From CALHVX01 sp039198065 (lineage in GTDB: Bacteria > Pseudomonadota > Gammaproteobacteria > Pseudomonadales > Azotimanducaceae): a stretch of 64,000 bases of DNA. The notes under the pieces were generated by a model. The model did no database searches. It was given only the letters and a program-made list of their open reading frames with translations, and was not told the origin of the DNA. The number at the start of each line of letters is the position of its first letter. Position 1 is the first letter of the stretch. Of this stretch, positions 32,307-42,200 are shown in pieces. The DNA lies in the NCBI GenBank assembly GCA_039198065.1, contig JBCCTU010000008.1, positions 1 through 64,000 on the forward strand. The letters are read 5' to 3'. Both the position numbers and the translations under genes were made by a program.

Positions 32307-35300
32307 ATGCACACCACGCGCACTCGCACCGCCGCGGCGCTGCTGGCGGCACCACTGGTGGTCAGTGTCAGCAACCTGAGCCAGGCGGCCATTGCGACCG
32401 ACGATACCTTTGAGCAGGACTCAGAAACCGGCACGCTCATCGGTCCTATTGGTCCTGCCGCCGGCGACATCATCCTTCCCGATGGCCGCAGCATCTTCAT
32501 CAACGGTACCGGCAGCATCCTCATTGACGCGGGTTCACGCCTGCGCGGCGACGCCCTTGGCAACGGCGGTACCAATCTCATCAGTCTGGACGGCGCCGGC
32601 TCTACGCTCGAGCTAGGCGACGAGTTTAACCTCGGCCGCGGCGTCGGAAGCGACGGGACGCTGAGCTTGAGCAACGGCGCATTGATAACGATCGGTGGCG
32701 GTTCGGAAACCGGTTTTGGCGGCAGCGGACTGACCATCGGGCAGGAAGACGGCGTCGGCACTGCGACCATCAATAACGCGCAGTTCATCCTCGACCGAAA
32801 TGCCGATAACGGCGAGGTGCGCCTCACGGTCGGTCGCGGTGGTACGGGAACGCTGCTGATCGAAAACGGATCAACGGTACGGGTTCAGGACGCATCCGGG
32901 GTCTTAGGTTTTCTCGGCGACGGCGTCACGGTGGCCGAAGCCCAGCCCGGGCAAAACGCTGTCGGCTTGCTGACCGTCGACGGCGTGGGCACCACTCTCA
33001 GCCTCGAAACAGCGGACCTCGGCGCCCTCGTCGTTGGCGTATCCGCTAATGGTGTCGACAGCGCCGACGGCACGGTCAACGTTACGAACGGAGCCGTTGT
33101 GAACATCACCGGCACCGGCTTCAACTCCGGAATCAATGTGGCCCGGGGCGGCAACAGCACCGGCCTGATTCGGGTTGAAGGCGCCGGCTCCGCCATTAAC
33201 GTCCTTGGCCCCCAGGGCGTCATCGGCGTTGCTGTCGACTTCGGCGGTGAAATCGGCGATGGCACCGGCACGTTCCAGGTCGTCGACCAGGCGGTCGTCA
33301 ACGTGCAGGGCCAAACGCCCCTCAACGGTTTCTTCGGAGTCGGTGCAGGCACTGGTACCGGCCTGCTGGAAGTCACCACCGGTGGTACGGTCAACGTCGA
33401 TGGGCTCATGCCAATTTCTGCACCCACGGCAAACAACAACTCGCAAAGCGGCACGGTGAACGTAACCGCCGGCGGCATCGTGAACGCCAACCGGGTCGAC
33501 ATCGGCAACCGCGGCAGCATCATCGTCAGCGGGGCGGGGTCGGAATACAACGTTGGCGATGAACTGCGCTTCGCGCACGAGATCGGCGGTAGCGGATCCC
33601 TAACCGTCAGCGACGGTGCGTTGCTGAACATCGGTGGTGGCAGCGATCGTGGGCTCCTTGGCGCCGGGTTAAACCTTGGAGATGCTGGGACGACGACGGG
33701 CCTGGTCGACAACGCCACCGTGCTCATCGATCGAAACGCCGACAATGGCGAAGCGCGTCTTAGCGTCGGTCGCGGCGGTAACGCAACACTGACGATACAG
33801 AACGGTGCAACGGTCACGGTCCAAGACGCGAGCGGCGTCGCCGGCTTTCGTGGCGACGGCATCGGCGTCGGTGAAGCGTTCAGTGGCCGGGACGCCACAG
33901 GCACGCTAACCATCGACGGCGCCGGCACGGTAGTCAACGTCACCAGCGCAGACTCGGCGTTCCTCGCCGCCGGCCTCTCGGCCACCGGCGTGGAGACGGC
34001 GAACGGCACCGTGGACGTGCTCAACGGCGGGGTGTTGAGCATCACCGGCACCGGTGCCGATGCGTTCCTCAACCTGGCCCGCGGCGGCAACTCGCAGGGC
34101 ACCCTCACAATCGATGGCGCTGGCAGCGAGGTCAACGTGCAGGGCACTCGGGCGTTCGTCGCCGTGGCACTCGAGGCCTTCGGTGAGATTGGCGACGGCG
34201 ACGGCCTACTCACCGTCACCAACGGCGGCGTGCTCAACATTGCGGGCGCCACCGCTAACCAGGGCTTCCTCATCGCCGGCGACACCACGGGCAACGGCGT
34301 TGTCGAGATCAACAACGGCGGCATAGTAAACGTCGACGGCGGCGTAATCATTTCCCAGGGCGATACCACCCTGCAGTCCACCAGCCAGACCGGGCGCGTC
34401 ACCGTCAGCGGCACCGGCGTGCTCAACGCCGAAGCCATTGGTGTCGGGGAGCGCGGCGTGTTGAATGGCGACGGCACCATCAGTGCCGACCGTCTGTTCG
34501 TCTTCACCGGCGGGCAGGCGGAGCTACTCGATCTGAGCGGTTATTCGCTGCTCAACGTCTTCGGCGGTGAGCTCGACACACCGAATGCGTTCGACCTCGG
34601 TTCCATCGGTAATCAAACGCTGACGATCAACGCGGGTGGGGTCTTCTCTGCCACCGGTGCCGGCCAGTTCAATGCCGGTAGCGACATCAGCGTTCGCGAC
34701 AGCGGCAGTCTCTTCACCATCACCGACGCGGCTACCATCGCAACCTCCGTCACCGTCAGCGGCGGCGGACGCTTCGAAGCACCGGGCGGCATAACGGCCG
34801 GAGCTGGAGCCGTACTCAGCGGCACCGGAGGCACCTACGCGGCAGCCGCCGTGACCATCGACAGCGGCGCAGTCCTTGCGCCCGGTGACGCCGCCGGAAG
34901 CGCTACCGGCAGCCTAACGATTCTCGGCAACTTAAACCTAAACGGCGGTCAGCTCCTGCTGGACATCGCCGGTAATCAGGCCGGCCAGTTCGACGTCGTC
35001 AACGTGACCGGGGACGTGGCTCTGAACGACGGGTCCGTTGGTGTGAGCGTCCTCAACGGCTTCAACCCCGGTGGTCAGCGCTTTGATGTCCTCACAGCCA
35101 CCGGCGCCTACAGCCAGGACGCCGGCGTAAGCTTCACCAGCCTCGGTGCCGGACCGGACTTCGAGTATCAGACCCGCACCGAAGGCGGCCTGACCATCGG
35201 CTCGATCAACTTTCTCGCCTTCGACATCGGTGGTCTGACCTCACTCAGCACCAACCAACGGACCCTGGCCGTGCACCTCGATGCGCTCTGCCCACAGGTC

Positions 35301-36491
35301 GAAAGCCTGGCCAGCCCGACGGCCAACCAGCTCGATCTAGATCTTCGCTGCGGTGGCATTCGCAACGGTGCGAACTCGAACGCTCAAGTCGCAACGGCCC
35401 TGGATGCACTCTCGCCGGACGAACTGTTCGGTACCTACCAGCGATTGCTGAACTTCACGACCATTCAGCACGGCAACCTGGCGCGACGCTTAAACGGCCT
35501 ACGCAGCGGCGCGGCGCGCGTCGATCTGCGCAACTTCAACCTCGAAAGCGACAATGCGCGCATTGGCGGCGATGAACTGCAGGCGGCGATCGAGGAACTG
35601 CTCGGGGAAAACCTGGACCGGTGGGGGTTCTTCAGCGATGGTCGCATCAACTTCGGCGACCGCGACGCGGCAAGCACCATCCCGGGGTTCGACTTCACTA
35701 CCGCCAGCCTGACCTTCGGCACGGACTATCGCCTGCGAGACAACCTGATCATCGGCGCTGCCCTGGGTTACAACCAGGTTGAAGCCGACTTTGACGCCGG
35801 CGGAGGTGTCGACGTTGAGACCGTCAGTCTGTCGTTCCTCGGCTCGTACTTCCGCGGCTCCTCGTTTTACCTCGACGCCATGGCCAGCATCGGCTGGAGC
35901 GACGTCGATAGTGAGCGACGCATTCGCTACGCCGACGCCCTCGGCACGATCGATCGTAAGGCCAGCGGCAGCACCGACGGAACCCAGGTCACCGCTGGCA
36001 TCGGCACGGGCTTCGACTTCAGCCGCGGCCGCTGGGTGTTCGGACCGCATCTGGGATTGAACTACGCGAACTCGATCATCGACGCCTACGAAGAGCGCGG
36101 CGCTGCGGGCCTTGACCTGGCCCTCCCGGAAACGGGCGTTCGATCGTTCACATTAAACGGCGGCCTGCACGCCTCTTACACCACCACCCCGTCCTGGGGT
36201 GTGCTCGTGCCCTACGCGCGCCTGGATTACGTGCGTGAGTTTCAGGACGAGCAGGACCGCGTGGCCCCACGCTTCGCAAACGACCCCTTCGCCGACGTTC
36301 CCGACGCCCTGGCCCCGTTCCGCGTCACCACCGCCGGTGCGGACAGCGACTACTACGTGTGGTCCCTGGGTGTGCATGCGCAGTTCATACGCGGATTCGC
36401 AGCCTTCGCCGACTACCGCAGCTTCGCTGGGCTCGAGGACATGAGCTTCGGAGAGATCACGGTCGGGTTCCGTTACGAAACAAATCTGTGA
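32307..36491 (+). CDS. Autotransporter with duplicated passenger module
   Basis: This 1394-aa type Va autotransporter has an N-terminal signal peptide (about 1-32) and a long Gly/Asn-rich beta-helical passenger. Pieces such as LDRNADNGEVRLTVGRGGTG and LIDRNADNGEARLSVGRGGN show that a module of roughly 310 residues is present twice. A beta-barrel (about 1115-1394) begins after DELFGTYQRLLNF. The chain ends YETNL, not the usual terminal Phe. The passenger is probably surface-exposed or released. It follows the caspase gene closely and precedes peptide gene A on the same strand. Confidence 0.9.
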   Translation: MHTTRTRTAAALLAAPLVVSVSNLSQAAIATDDTFEQDSETGTLIGPIGPAAGDIILPDGRSIFINGTGSILIDAGSRLRGDALGNGGTNLISLDGAGSTLELGDEFNLGRGVGSDGTLSLSNGALITIGGGSETGFGGSGLTIGQEDGVGTATINNAQFILDRNADNGEVRLTVGRGGTGTLLIENGSTVRVQDASGVLGFLGDGVTVAEAQPGQNAVGLLTVDGVGTTLSLETADLGALVVGVSANGVDSADGTVNVTNGAVVNITGTGFNSGINVARGGNSTGLIRVEGAGSAINVLGPQGVIGVAVDFGGEIGDGTGTFQVVDQAVVNVQGQTPLNGFFGVGAGTGTGLLEVTTGGTVNVDGLMPISAPTANNNSQSGTVNVTAGGIVNANRVDIGNRGSIIVSGAGSEYNVGDELRFAHEIGGSGSLTVSDGALLNIGGGSDRGLLGAGLNLGDAGTTTGLVDNATVLIDRNADNGEARLSVGRGGNATLTIQNGATVTVQDASGVAGFRGDGIGVGEAFSGRDATGTLTIDGAGTVVNVTSADSAFLAAGLSATGVETANGTVDVLNGGVLSITGTGADAFLNLARGGNSQGTLTIDGAGSEVNVQGTRAFVAVALEAFGEIGDGDGLLTVTNGGVLNIAGATANQGFLIAGDTTGNGVVEINNGGIVNVDGGVIISQGDTTLQSTSQTGRVTVSGTGVLNAEAIGVGERGVLNGDGTISADRLFVFTGGQAELLDLSGYSLLNVFGGELDTPNAFDLGSIGNQTLTINAGGVFSATGAGQFNAGSDISVRDSGSLFTITDAATIATSVTVSGGGRFEAPGGITAGAGAVLSGTGGTYAAAAVTIDSGAVLAPGDAAGSATGSLTILGNLNLNGGQLLLDIAGNQAGQFDVVNVTGDVALNDGSVGVSVLNGFNPGGQRFDVLTATGAYSQDAGVSFTSLGAGPDFEYQTRTEGGLTIGSINFLAFDIGGLTSLSTNQRTLAVHLDALCPQVESLASPTANQLDLDLRCGGIRNGANSNAQVATALDALSPDELFGTYQRLLNFTTIQHGNLARRLNGLRSGAARVDLRNFNLESDNARIGGDELQAAIEELLGENLDRWGFFSDGRINFGDRDAASTIPGFDFTTASLTFGTDYRLRDNLIIGAALGYNQVEADFDAGGGVDVETVSLSFLGSYFRGSSFYLDAMASIGWSDVDSERRIRYADALGTIDRKASGSTDGTQVTAGIGTGFDFSRGRWVFGPHLGLNYANSIIDAYEERGAAGLDLALPETGVRSFTLNGGLHASYTTTPSWGVLVPYARLDYVREFQDEQDRVAPRFANDPFADVPDALAPFRVTTAGADSDYYVWSLGVHAQFIRGFAAFADYRSFAGLEDMSFGEITVGFRYETNL

Positions 36492-36647
36492 TCGACAGAC
36501 GGGAGCCAACAGTTAATACGATAGTGATGGGTTAGAGACAACACAGTGTCGGATTGGCGGTGGCCATAACGGGTCGCCGCCTCTCGGAATCAACCCATCT
36601 TATTGTTTTTATTGTTTTTTTCTAATTTTCTGATTCGACGCCCAAAC

Positions 36648-36664
36648 CTGGCACAGCGCCTGCA
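36648..36664 (+). promoter_or_regulatory. Sigma-54 promoter of peptide gene A
   Basis: CTGGCACAGCGCCTGCA matches the -24/-12 consensus YTGGCACGRNNNTTGCW at all but two fixed positions, with GG and GC at the required spacing. It lies 49 bp before the ATG of precursor A. The same 17 bp occur before precursor B. An activator with GAFTGA is encoded 1.4 kb downstream on the other strand. Confidence 0.8.
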
Positions 36665-36712
36665 AAACCCAGTGTGTCTAAACGACATCATCAACATCAG
36701 GAGACTCACACC

Positions 36713-36922
36713 ATGGCACGCATCGAACTCAACACCATCGAACAGAACGTATCTCTTGGCCGCGAACAGCTCGCTGACGCCAAAGGGGGCTGGTTCTTCT
36801 ACTACAACGTCTTCAACCCGTATCAGAACCTCTTCGGTTGGAACATGCAGAACAGCTGGATCGCCCGCGGCAACGCCTTCGACAACCAGCACAACAACTT
36901 CATCAGCTTCCTGCGGTCATAA
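36713..36922 (+). CDS. Double-glycine leader precursor peptide A
   Basis: The product is 69 aa. The leader is 26 residues (MARIELNTIEQNVSLGREQL, then ADAKGG) and ends in the GG site cut by C39 peptidases. The predicted 43-residue core starts WFFYYNVFNPYQNLFGW; it has no Cys, is about 30 percent Asn+Gln and is rich in aromatics. AGGAG lies 9 nt before ATG 36713. A sigma-54 promoter precedes it, and a C39 ABC exporter operon is encoded on the opposite strand between this gene and its near twin at 48708. It could be a bacteriocin, a signal or a self-assembling surface peptide; no modification enzyme is visible. Confidence 0.85.
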   Translation: MARIELNTIEQNVSLGREQLADAKGGWFFYYNVFNPYQNLFGWNMQNSWIARGNAFDNQHNNFISFLRS

Positions 36923-36937
36923 AGACGAACAGAAATT

Positions 36938-36983
36938 GGAGTCCGGGTTCTTGAGAGTCAACCTGCTCTCACGAGCCCACTCC
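36938..36983 (+). terminator. Long hairpin after peptide gene A
   Basis: GGAGT and GGGTTCTTGAGAG (36938-36957) pair with CTCTCACGAGCCC and ACTCC (36966-36983) through a 2-nt bulge, one G-U wobble and one mismatch. It lies 16 bp after the stop. No U-run follows, so it may protect the mRNA 3' end rather than act as an intrinsic terminator. Confidence 0.5.
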
Positions 36984-37045
36984 ATTCCGACCGAAAACTA
37001 TCCGTACGTCCTCTGAAACACTCCAAACCCCGGTCAAATCGGGCT

Positions 37046-37888
37046 TCAAACGTCGGTCACAAAGGGCAAAAAGAGCCGCTTCTTAAACGCAGTTTCCCCG
37101 CTAAATGCGTTAATACGGATGCGATAAAACCCAGCGTATTCCTCGGGCCAGCCAAGATAGAACTTGACCAGATAAACCGGCTCGATAATTGCCTCTGACG
37201 GTGTACGCTCATCACCATCCTCATCAGTAAGGATCACGTCATAGTAGGTTTCAACAGTGCCTTCCGCCTTGAACACTTCTCCGAGGCCTTTCGCATCAGC
37301 AAATCCGATCTGATCAACAGATAACTCCATTGAGTCCGCAAGAAACTGCTTAGCCTTCGCTATCGCTTCCTGTTCGGAGTACTTGAACGGCTCTGCTTGT
37401 TCCGTATCGAAATAATTACCGTAATGTGATCGAACGCGTCCGTCTGAAAGTACCCGAAGGGTCGCCGGAAAGTTTACGGAGACGCCATTAATTCGCTGGT
37501 AGTAGCGAAGCGTTACGCTTCCTTCGGGAAACAGGATCTCTTTAACCGATGGATCAATCTCAAGCTCACCAATGAGCTTCTGTTTGAATTGCGCGGCTTC
37601 AAGGTAATCCTCGATAGAACGCGCGCGCTGTTCACCGTTCAGCGAAAGGTCAAGCTGGCCTAACTGGCCTTTGCGGCCCTGAATGAGCACCGATCTTTTG
37701 AAGCGAGTACTTCGCATGTTGCCGGCCAACTGGAACTCTTCCGCCCTGCGAAGTCTGTCTGCCAGCTCTTTATCGGACTCAGCGTCAGAAGATCCGGAGA
37801 CTTCTGCCGAGCCGGAGTAAGCCAAATGAGGAAGGACTGCGGCAGATAGCGCGCAGGCAAGCAATAACCCAAAACGCCGTCGTTGCAT
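37046..37888 (-). CDS. Secreted PepSY/FTP-like protein
   Basis: The product is about 280 aa with a signal peptide (RRRFGLLLACALSAAVLPHLAYSG). The middle part reads VTLRYYQRINGVSVNFPATL, then GRVRSHYGNYF, then EQEAIAKAKQFL, and a C-terminal part contains PVYLVKFYLGWPEEYAGFYRIRINA. That is the order seen in FTP and PepSY propeptide domains of thermolysin-like proteases, although no protease domain follows. It could chaperone, inhibit or receive something in the periplasm, for example the peptides or the caspase. It is the last gene of the exporter cluster, 118 bp after the sigma-54 activator. The match is by pattern. Confidence 0.6.
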   Translation of the reverse strand: MQRRRFGLLLACALSAAVLPHLAYSGSAEVSGSSDAESDKELADRLRRAEEFQLAGNMRSTRFKRSVLIQGRKGQLGQLDLSLNGEQRARSIEDYLEAAQFKQKLIGELEIDPSVKEILFPEGSVTLRYYQRINGVSVNFPATLRVLSDGRVRSHYGNYFDTEQAEPFKYSEQEAIAKAKQFLADSMELSVDQIGFADAKGLGEVFKAEGTVETYYDVILTDEDGDERTPSEAIIEPVYLVKFYLGWPEEYAGFYRIRINAFSGETAFKKRLFLPFVTDV

Positions 37889-38015
37889 GGACATCACTCT
37901 GGCTGTGAGGAGCTATATTGCGTATCAGAAACAGCTACGTTTCAAGTACCGGTTGTTCTTTCGTCGAAATCACGATCGAGCCATCGAGCGACTAAACGCC
38001 TGTACTGAGCCTGTC

Positions 38016-39272
38016 TCAGGAATCGTTGTTCCTGAAACTCATCGCCTTCAAGCCGTGCTTCTTCAGCAGCGACTGAACGTGCGAACGGTTCATCTCGAGC
38101 TGTTTCGCCAGATCCACCACACGGCCCGCAGTGGCGCGAAGACCAGCCTCGAGATAGCGGCGCTCCGCTGCATCGCTGGCCTGGCGTTTCGCATCGGCAA
38201 GGGACAGGCCCGCCGCGGGCTCGGCTTCAACCGCTGAGCCGCTGTACTCAACGGCTGCCGTCGATCGCACCTCCTGCGGTAGATGTTCGAGCCGAGCAAC
38301 GCGATCAGCCAGGCAGCTGATTCGAAAAATCAAGTTTTTGAGTTCTCGAATATTGCCCGGGTAGCCGTAGCTGTTCAGAAACTCAATGACTTCCCGAGAC
38401 AGTTCAACTCTCGAGCGCTCGAGGTCTCTGGCCGCCTCATTGAGGAAGTACTCACACAGCAAGGGAATCTCATCGCGCCGCTCCCGCAGCGCCGGTAGGG
38501 AGGCGTGAATGACGCTAAGGCGGTAGTAGAGGTCTTCGCGGAAGTTCCCTTCCTCCGCCATCTTCTTCAGATTGCGATTCGTCGCCGCAACGACTCGGGC
38601 GTCAATCTTCACCGGCCGGTCCGTACCCACGCGTTGGACTTCCCCGAGCTGAAGCACACGCAGTAACTTGACCTGACCCTGCATCGGCAGCTCGCCGACC
38701 TCGTCGAGAAAGATCGTGCCGCCGTCCGCAGCCTCAAAAAATCCTTTGCGATCGCTGGACGCGCCGGTAAACGCTCCCTTCTTGTGCCCGAAGAGTTCCG
38801 ACTCGATGAGGTTCTCCGGAATCGCGCCGCAGTTCACGGATACAAACGGCGCCTCGGCGCGTTTGCTGTTGGCGTGTACGACCCGGGCAAAGAGTTCCTT
38901 ACCGGTTCCGCTCTCGCCATCGATCAGCAGCGGCAGGGGTGTCGGGGCAGCGCGGCGCACGAGTTCGAGCGCATCGAGAATTCCCGGGCTCTCGCCAAGC
39001 ACACCGTCGAAGCCCAAGGCATCGGCAGCGGACTCTTTCGCAACGCCCACATTCACTTCGGCGTGGCGCAGCCGATCAAGGGGATTACTGGAACCGCCGC
39101 TGCCTGCGTGAAGCGCCACGCCGCGAAGCGCCGTTACCTCGTCGAGCAGCCGCTCGATCTCGCGCCGGTCCAGCTGCTGTGCCAGCCTAAGGCGGGTTCG
39201 GAGCACTTCGATCTGCTCGATCAGCCGAGCGGAACCGCCCGACGTCTGCGGCTCGAAGGACAGGTCTTTCAT
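38016..39272 (-). CDS. Sigma-54-dependent activator (bEBP)
   Basis: The 418-aa AAA+ activator has Walker A GESGTGKE at 119-126, the sigma-54 contact loop GAFTGA at 166-171, Walker B GTIFLDE at 185-191, a sensor R-finger region REDLYYRL and a Fis-type HTH at about 375-405 (GRVVDLAKQLEMNRSHVQSL). The short N-terminal region (about 1-85) is helical and has no receiver or GAF domain, so the input may come from a partner protein. It is coupled to the ABC exporter gene (ATGA). With matching -24/-12 sites before both precursor genes it is the obvious regulator of peptide expression. Confidence 0.93.
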   Translation of the reverse strand: MKDLSFEPQTSGGSARLIEQIEVLRTRLRLAQQLDRREIERLLDEVTALRGVALHAGSGGSSNPLDRLRHAEVNVGVAKESAADALGFDGVLGESPGILDALELVRRAAPTPLPLLIDGESGTGKELFARVVHANSKRAEAPFVSVNCGAIPENLIESELFGHKKGAFTGASSDRKGFFEAADGGTIFLDEVGELPMQGQVKLLRVLQLGEVQRVGTDRPVKIDARVVAATNRNLKKMAEEGNFREDLYYRLSVIHASLPALRERRDEIPLLCEYFLNEAARDLERSRVELSREVIEFLNSYGYPGNIRELKNLIFRISCLADRVARLEHLPQEVRSTAAVEYSGSAVEAEPAAGLSLADAKRQASDAAERRYLEAGLRATAGRVVDLAKQLEMNRSHVQSLLKKHGLKAMSFRNNDS

Positions 39273-42200
39273 GCCGCTTCGCTCATCTGATTGCGGATGA
39301 GCTCGTAGTACATGCCGCGCTTGGCCAGCAACTCTTCGTGCGTTCCGCTTTCCGCAATGCTGCCGTTATGCAATACGACGATTCGATCCGCGCGCAGAAT
39401 CGTGCTGAAGCGATGCGCAATCACCAGCGTCGTGCGGCCCGCGAGCATGCCATCCATGGCATCGAGGATGTTGTTCTCCGACGTGGTATCGAGTGCGGAG
39501 GTGGCCTCGTCAAAAACCACGATCTGCGGTGACCGGTAAAGCGCCCGGGCAATGCAGATCCGCTGTATCTGACCGCCAGACAGGCCGACGCCCCGCTCGC
39601 CTACATTGTGTTCGTAACCAAGCGGAAATGCGGAGATGAAGTCGTGCGCGTCGGCAAGCTTCGCCGCCTCCACCATGCGCAGCCGGTCCGGTTCGTCATC
39701 ACCAACGGCGATGTTCTCCGCGACGGAACCCTGAAACAGCAGGTTGCTCTGCATGACGTAGCCGACCTGCGATCGAAAGCGATTCAGCTCCACGTCCTTA
39801 AGATCGTAACCGTCAATCAGCACCCGGCCGTCTGTCGGTGTGTGAAAACCAACCAGCAGCTTCGCAAGCGTCGACTTACCGGATCCGCTGGGTCCGACCA
39901 CGGCAACCATCTCGCCCGGCGCCATGGCGAAATCGACACCCTTGAGTACCAGCGGTGAGCCGCCTTCGCCGTAGCGGAAACTGACGTTCTCAAAGGCTAC
40001 GGATCCTTCGAGCTCCGGCAGCACAATCTTGGACCGCAGCGCTTCCGTAGTTTGCTCAGGCTCAAGATCGAGCACGTCCGAGAGCCGTTCAATGGCAATA
40101 CCGGCGGCATGCAGTTCATCCCACAGCCCCACTAATCCGAGCAGCGGCGTCATGACCGACGCCGAAAGCATGTTGAAGGCGATGAGCTGACCGATGCTTA
40201 GCTCCTGACTGATCACCATACTGGCCCCGACGAAAAGCACCGAAGACGTTGCAAGAACGTTGAGAAGCTGACTCGCGACGTCGAATTTAAGACGGAACCC
40301 TTCAGCCTGATACTGAACATTGAGCGCGTTGACGTAGCGCCCCTCCCACTTCAGGCGAGCCTGGCGCTCGATGCCCATACCTTTCACGGACTCGGCGGCG
40401 GTGACCGTCTCCAGCAGCACGCCCTCGGCGTCGGTGGAGGCTTCAAACGTGCGCCGTCCGTAGTCTTTCATGCGCGGCGTAACCAAAACGGTCAGCAGAA
40501 AAATGGGGACGATCATCACCAGCAGTAAGAGCGTGAGCTTGGCGCTGTAGAGAAACAGGACCGTCAGGTAGATGAAGGCCATGAGCACGTTCAACACCGT
40601 GCCGATGGTCTGACCCGTTAGAAAATCGCGGATCGTTGCATTTTCGTGGAACCGGGCGACCACGTCCCCGGTACGCCGATTGGCAAAGAAGGCGACGGGC
40701 AAGGCGAGCGTGTGGCGAAAGAAGCGGGACATCAACGCAAAGTCGAGGCCGCGCACCATGTAGTTCGCCAGATAGCCACGCATCAGAGTCGTAAACTGAG
40801 CAAAAGCCTGCGCCAGTACCAGGGCGATGATCAGGTACAGAAGCAGGGTCTGGCTGTCGTGGACAATGACCCGGTCGAACACGTTTTGCGTGATGATCGG
40901 TGGCGCGAGGTTGAGTAACTGCACAACCAACGCCGCCAGAAACATGTGTCCGATCGTTCCCGTATGCGGCTTGAGGTAGGCCGCAAAGCGAAGCCAGGGC
41001 GAACGTTGGACGCCAACCCCGTTCTTCAGATCTTCCGGAGTCAGCAGCAAGCTGGCACCGGTCCAGCCGCGCTCGAATTCCGCCACACTGAGCTTACGAA
41101 AACCCGGGCCGGGATCGGCAATCCAGACGTGCTCATCGGACAGTCCGTAGACCACCACAAAGTGATAGCCCTCCCAGTGGGCGATGAAGGGCAACTCGAA
41201 TCCCTTCAGAGCGCCGAAACTGGCCTGCACACCGCGAGCCGTAAAGCCCATGGCCTCGGCGGCGCGGGCGATGCCGTCAAGCGACGCGCCGTCAATGCCT
41301 ACACCCACCAGCTCCCGCACGCGCCCGAGCGTTAGCGATAACCCATGGTAACGACAGATCATGGTCAGACAGGCGGCGCCGCAGTCCATCTCCTCGGCCT
41401 GCGGGACCAACGGAAAGCGTTTCAGAACGCGTTCACCGCGCCGCGCCTTAGTCTTGATATCCAGCCGCAGCAACGGCTCGGCTTCGAGTTCGCGAACCTT
41501 TGCCAACCGCGCAAGCTCGCGATCCACCCGCGCGATCCGCTCCTCAAACAGCGATCGCAACGACGGGTTGTGACGCAGCATCGCTTTCACCGTCGCCTGC
41601 GGTACGACCAGCAGCACCACGCGCGAAACCGCTTCGGCGCGCAGCTGCGCCGGTTGATTCAGCAGACACGCGCGTTCCCCAACGAACTCACCTTCCCGCG
41701 CCACACCAAGCTGCAGACTGTGCTCCCCATCGTGATGCGACAGCCGCACGTCTCCGCTGCGAATGACGTAGAGTCGACGATCGTCGTTGTCGCCCTGATC
41801 AACGATGACATCGCCCGGGGCAACGGCCTTGATGCCCACGGTCGCGACGAGTTCGCGCAGCTCATCGGCATCGACCTTACCGCCGAGATCAAACAGTTGG
41901 CCAACGACACCGCCGGTGGCCCGGATGGCCGCATAGGTCGCCATGAACTCTTCGGCTTTCGCATTGCCGGCAAGCACGTCAGCAAACGCCGCCCGGGGAA
42001 TCAGCAACAACTCCGTACGGCTCGATGCCCGCAGGGCAAGCTCGTGACGATACTCCCGCAGCGCGGCCATCTCTGCGATGACATCGCTCTGCCGCCGAAA
42101 ACCCGCGCTGCGTTCCTGTCCGTCCACAACTTCGAACAGGCGCACGCGTCCCCTGAGGACGAGGTACACACCCTCTGCCGGAACACCGGCATCGACGATC

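Noticed and set aside
32885..34507. A 540-codon minus-strand open frame opposite the autotransporter
   Set aside because: It is Pro/Ser/Thr-rich antisense of a Gly/Asn repeat region, an artefact of GC-rich repeats; no start signal or family.
36713..36922. Precursor peptide as a classic two-Cys class II bacteriocin or lantibiotic
   Set aside because: The core has no Cys, no YGNGV box and no modification enzyme nearby.
38016..39272. Sigma-54 activator as a two-component response regulator
   Set aside because: The N-terminal 85 residues lack the receiver-domain Asp and Lys pattern, and no histidine kinase is adjacent.
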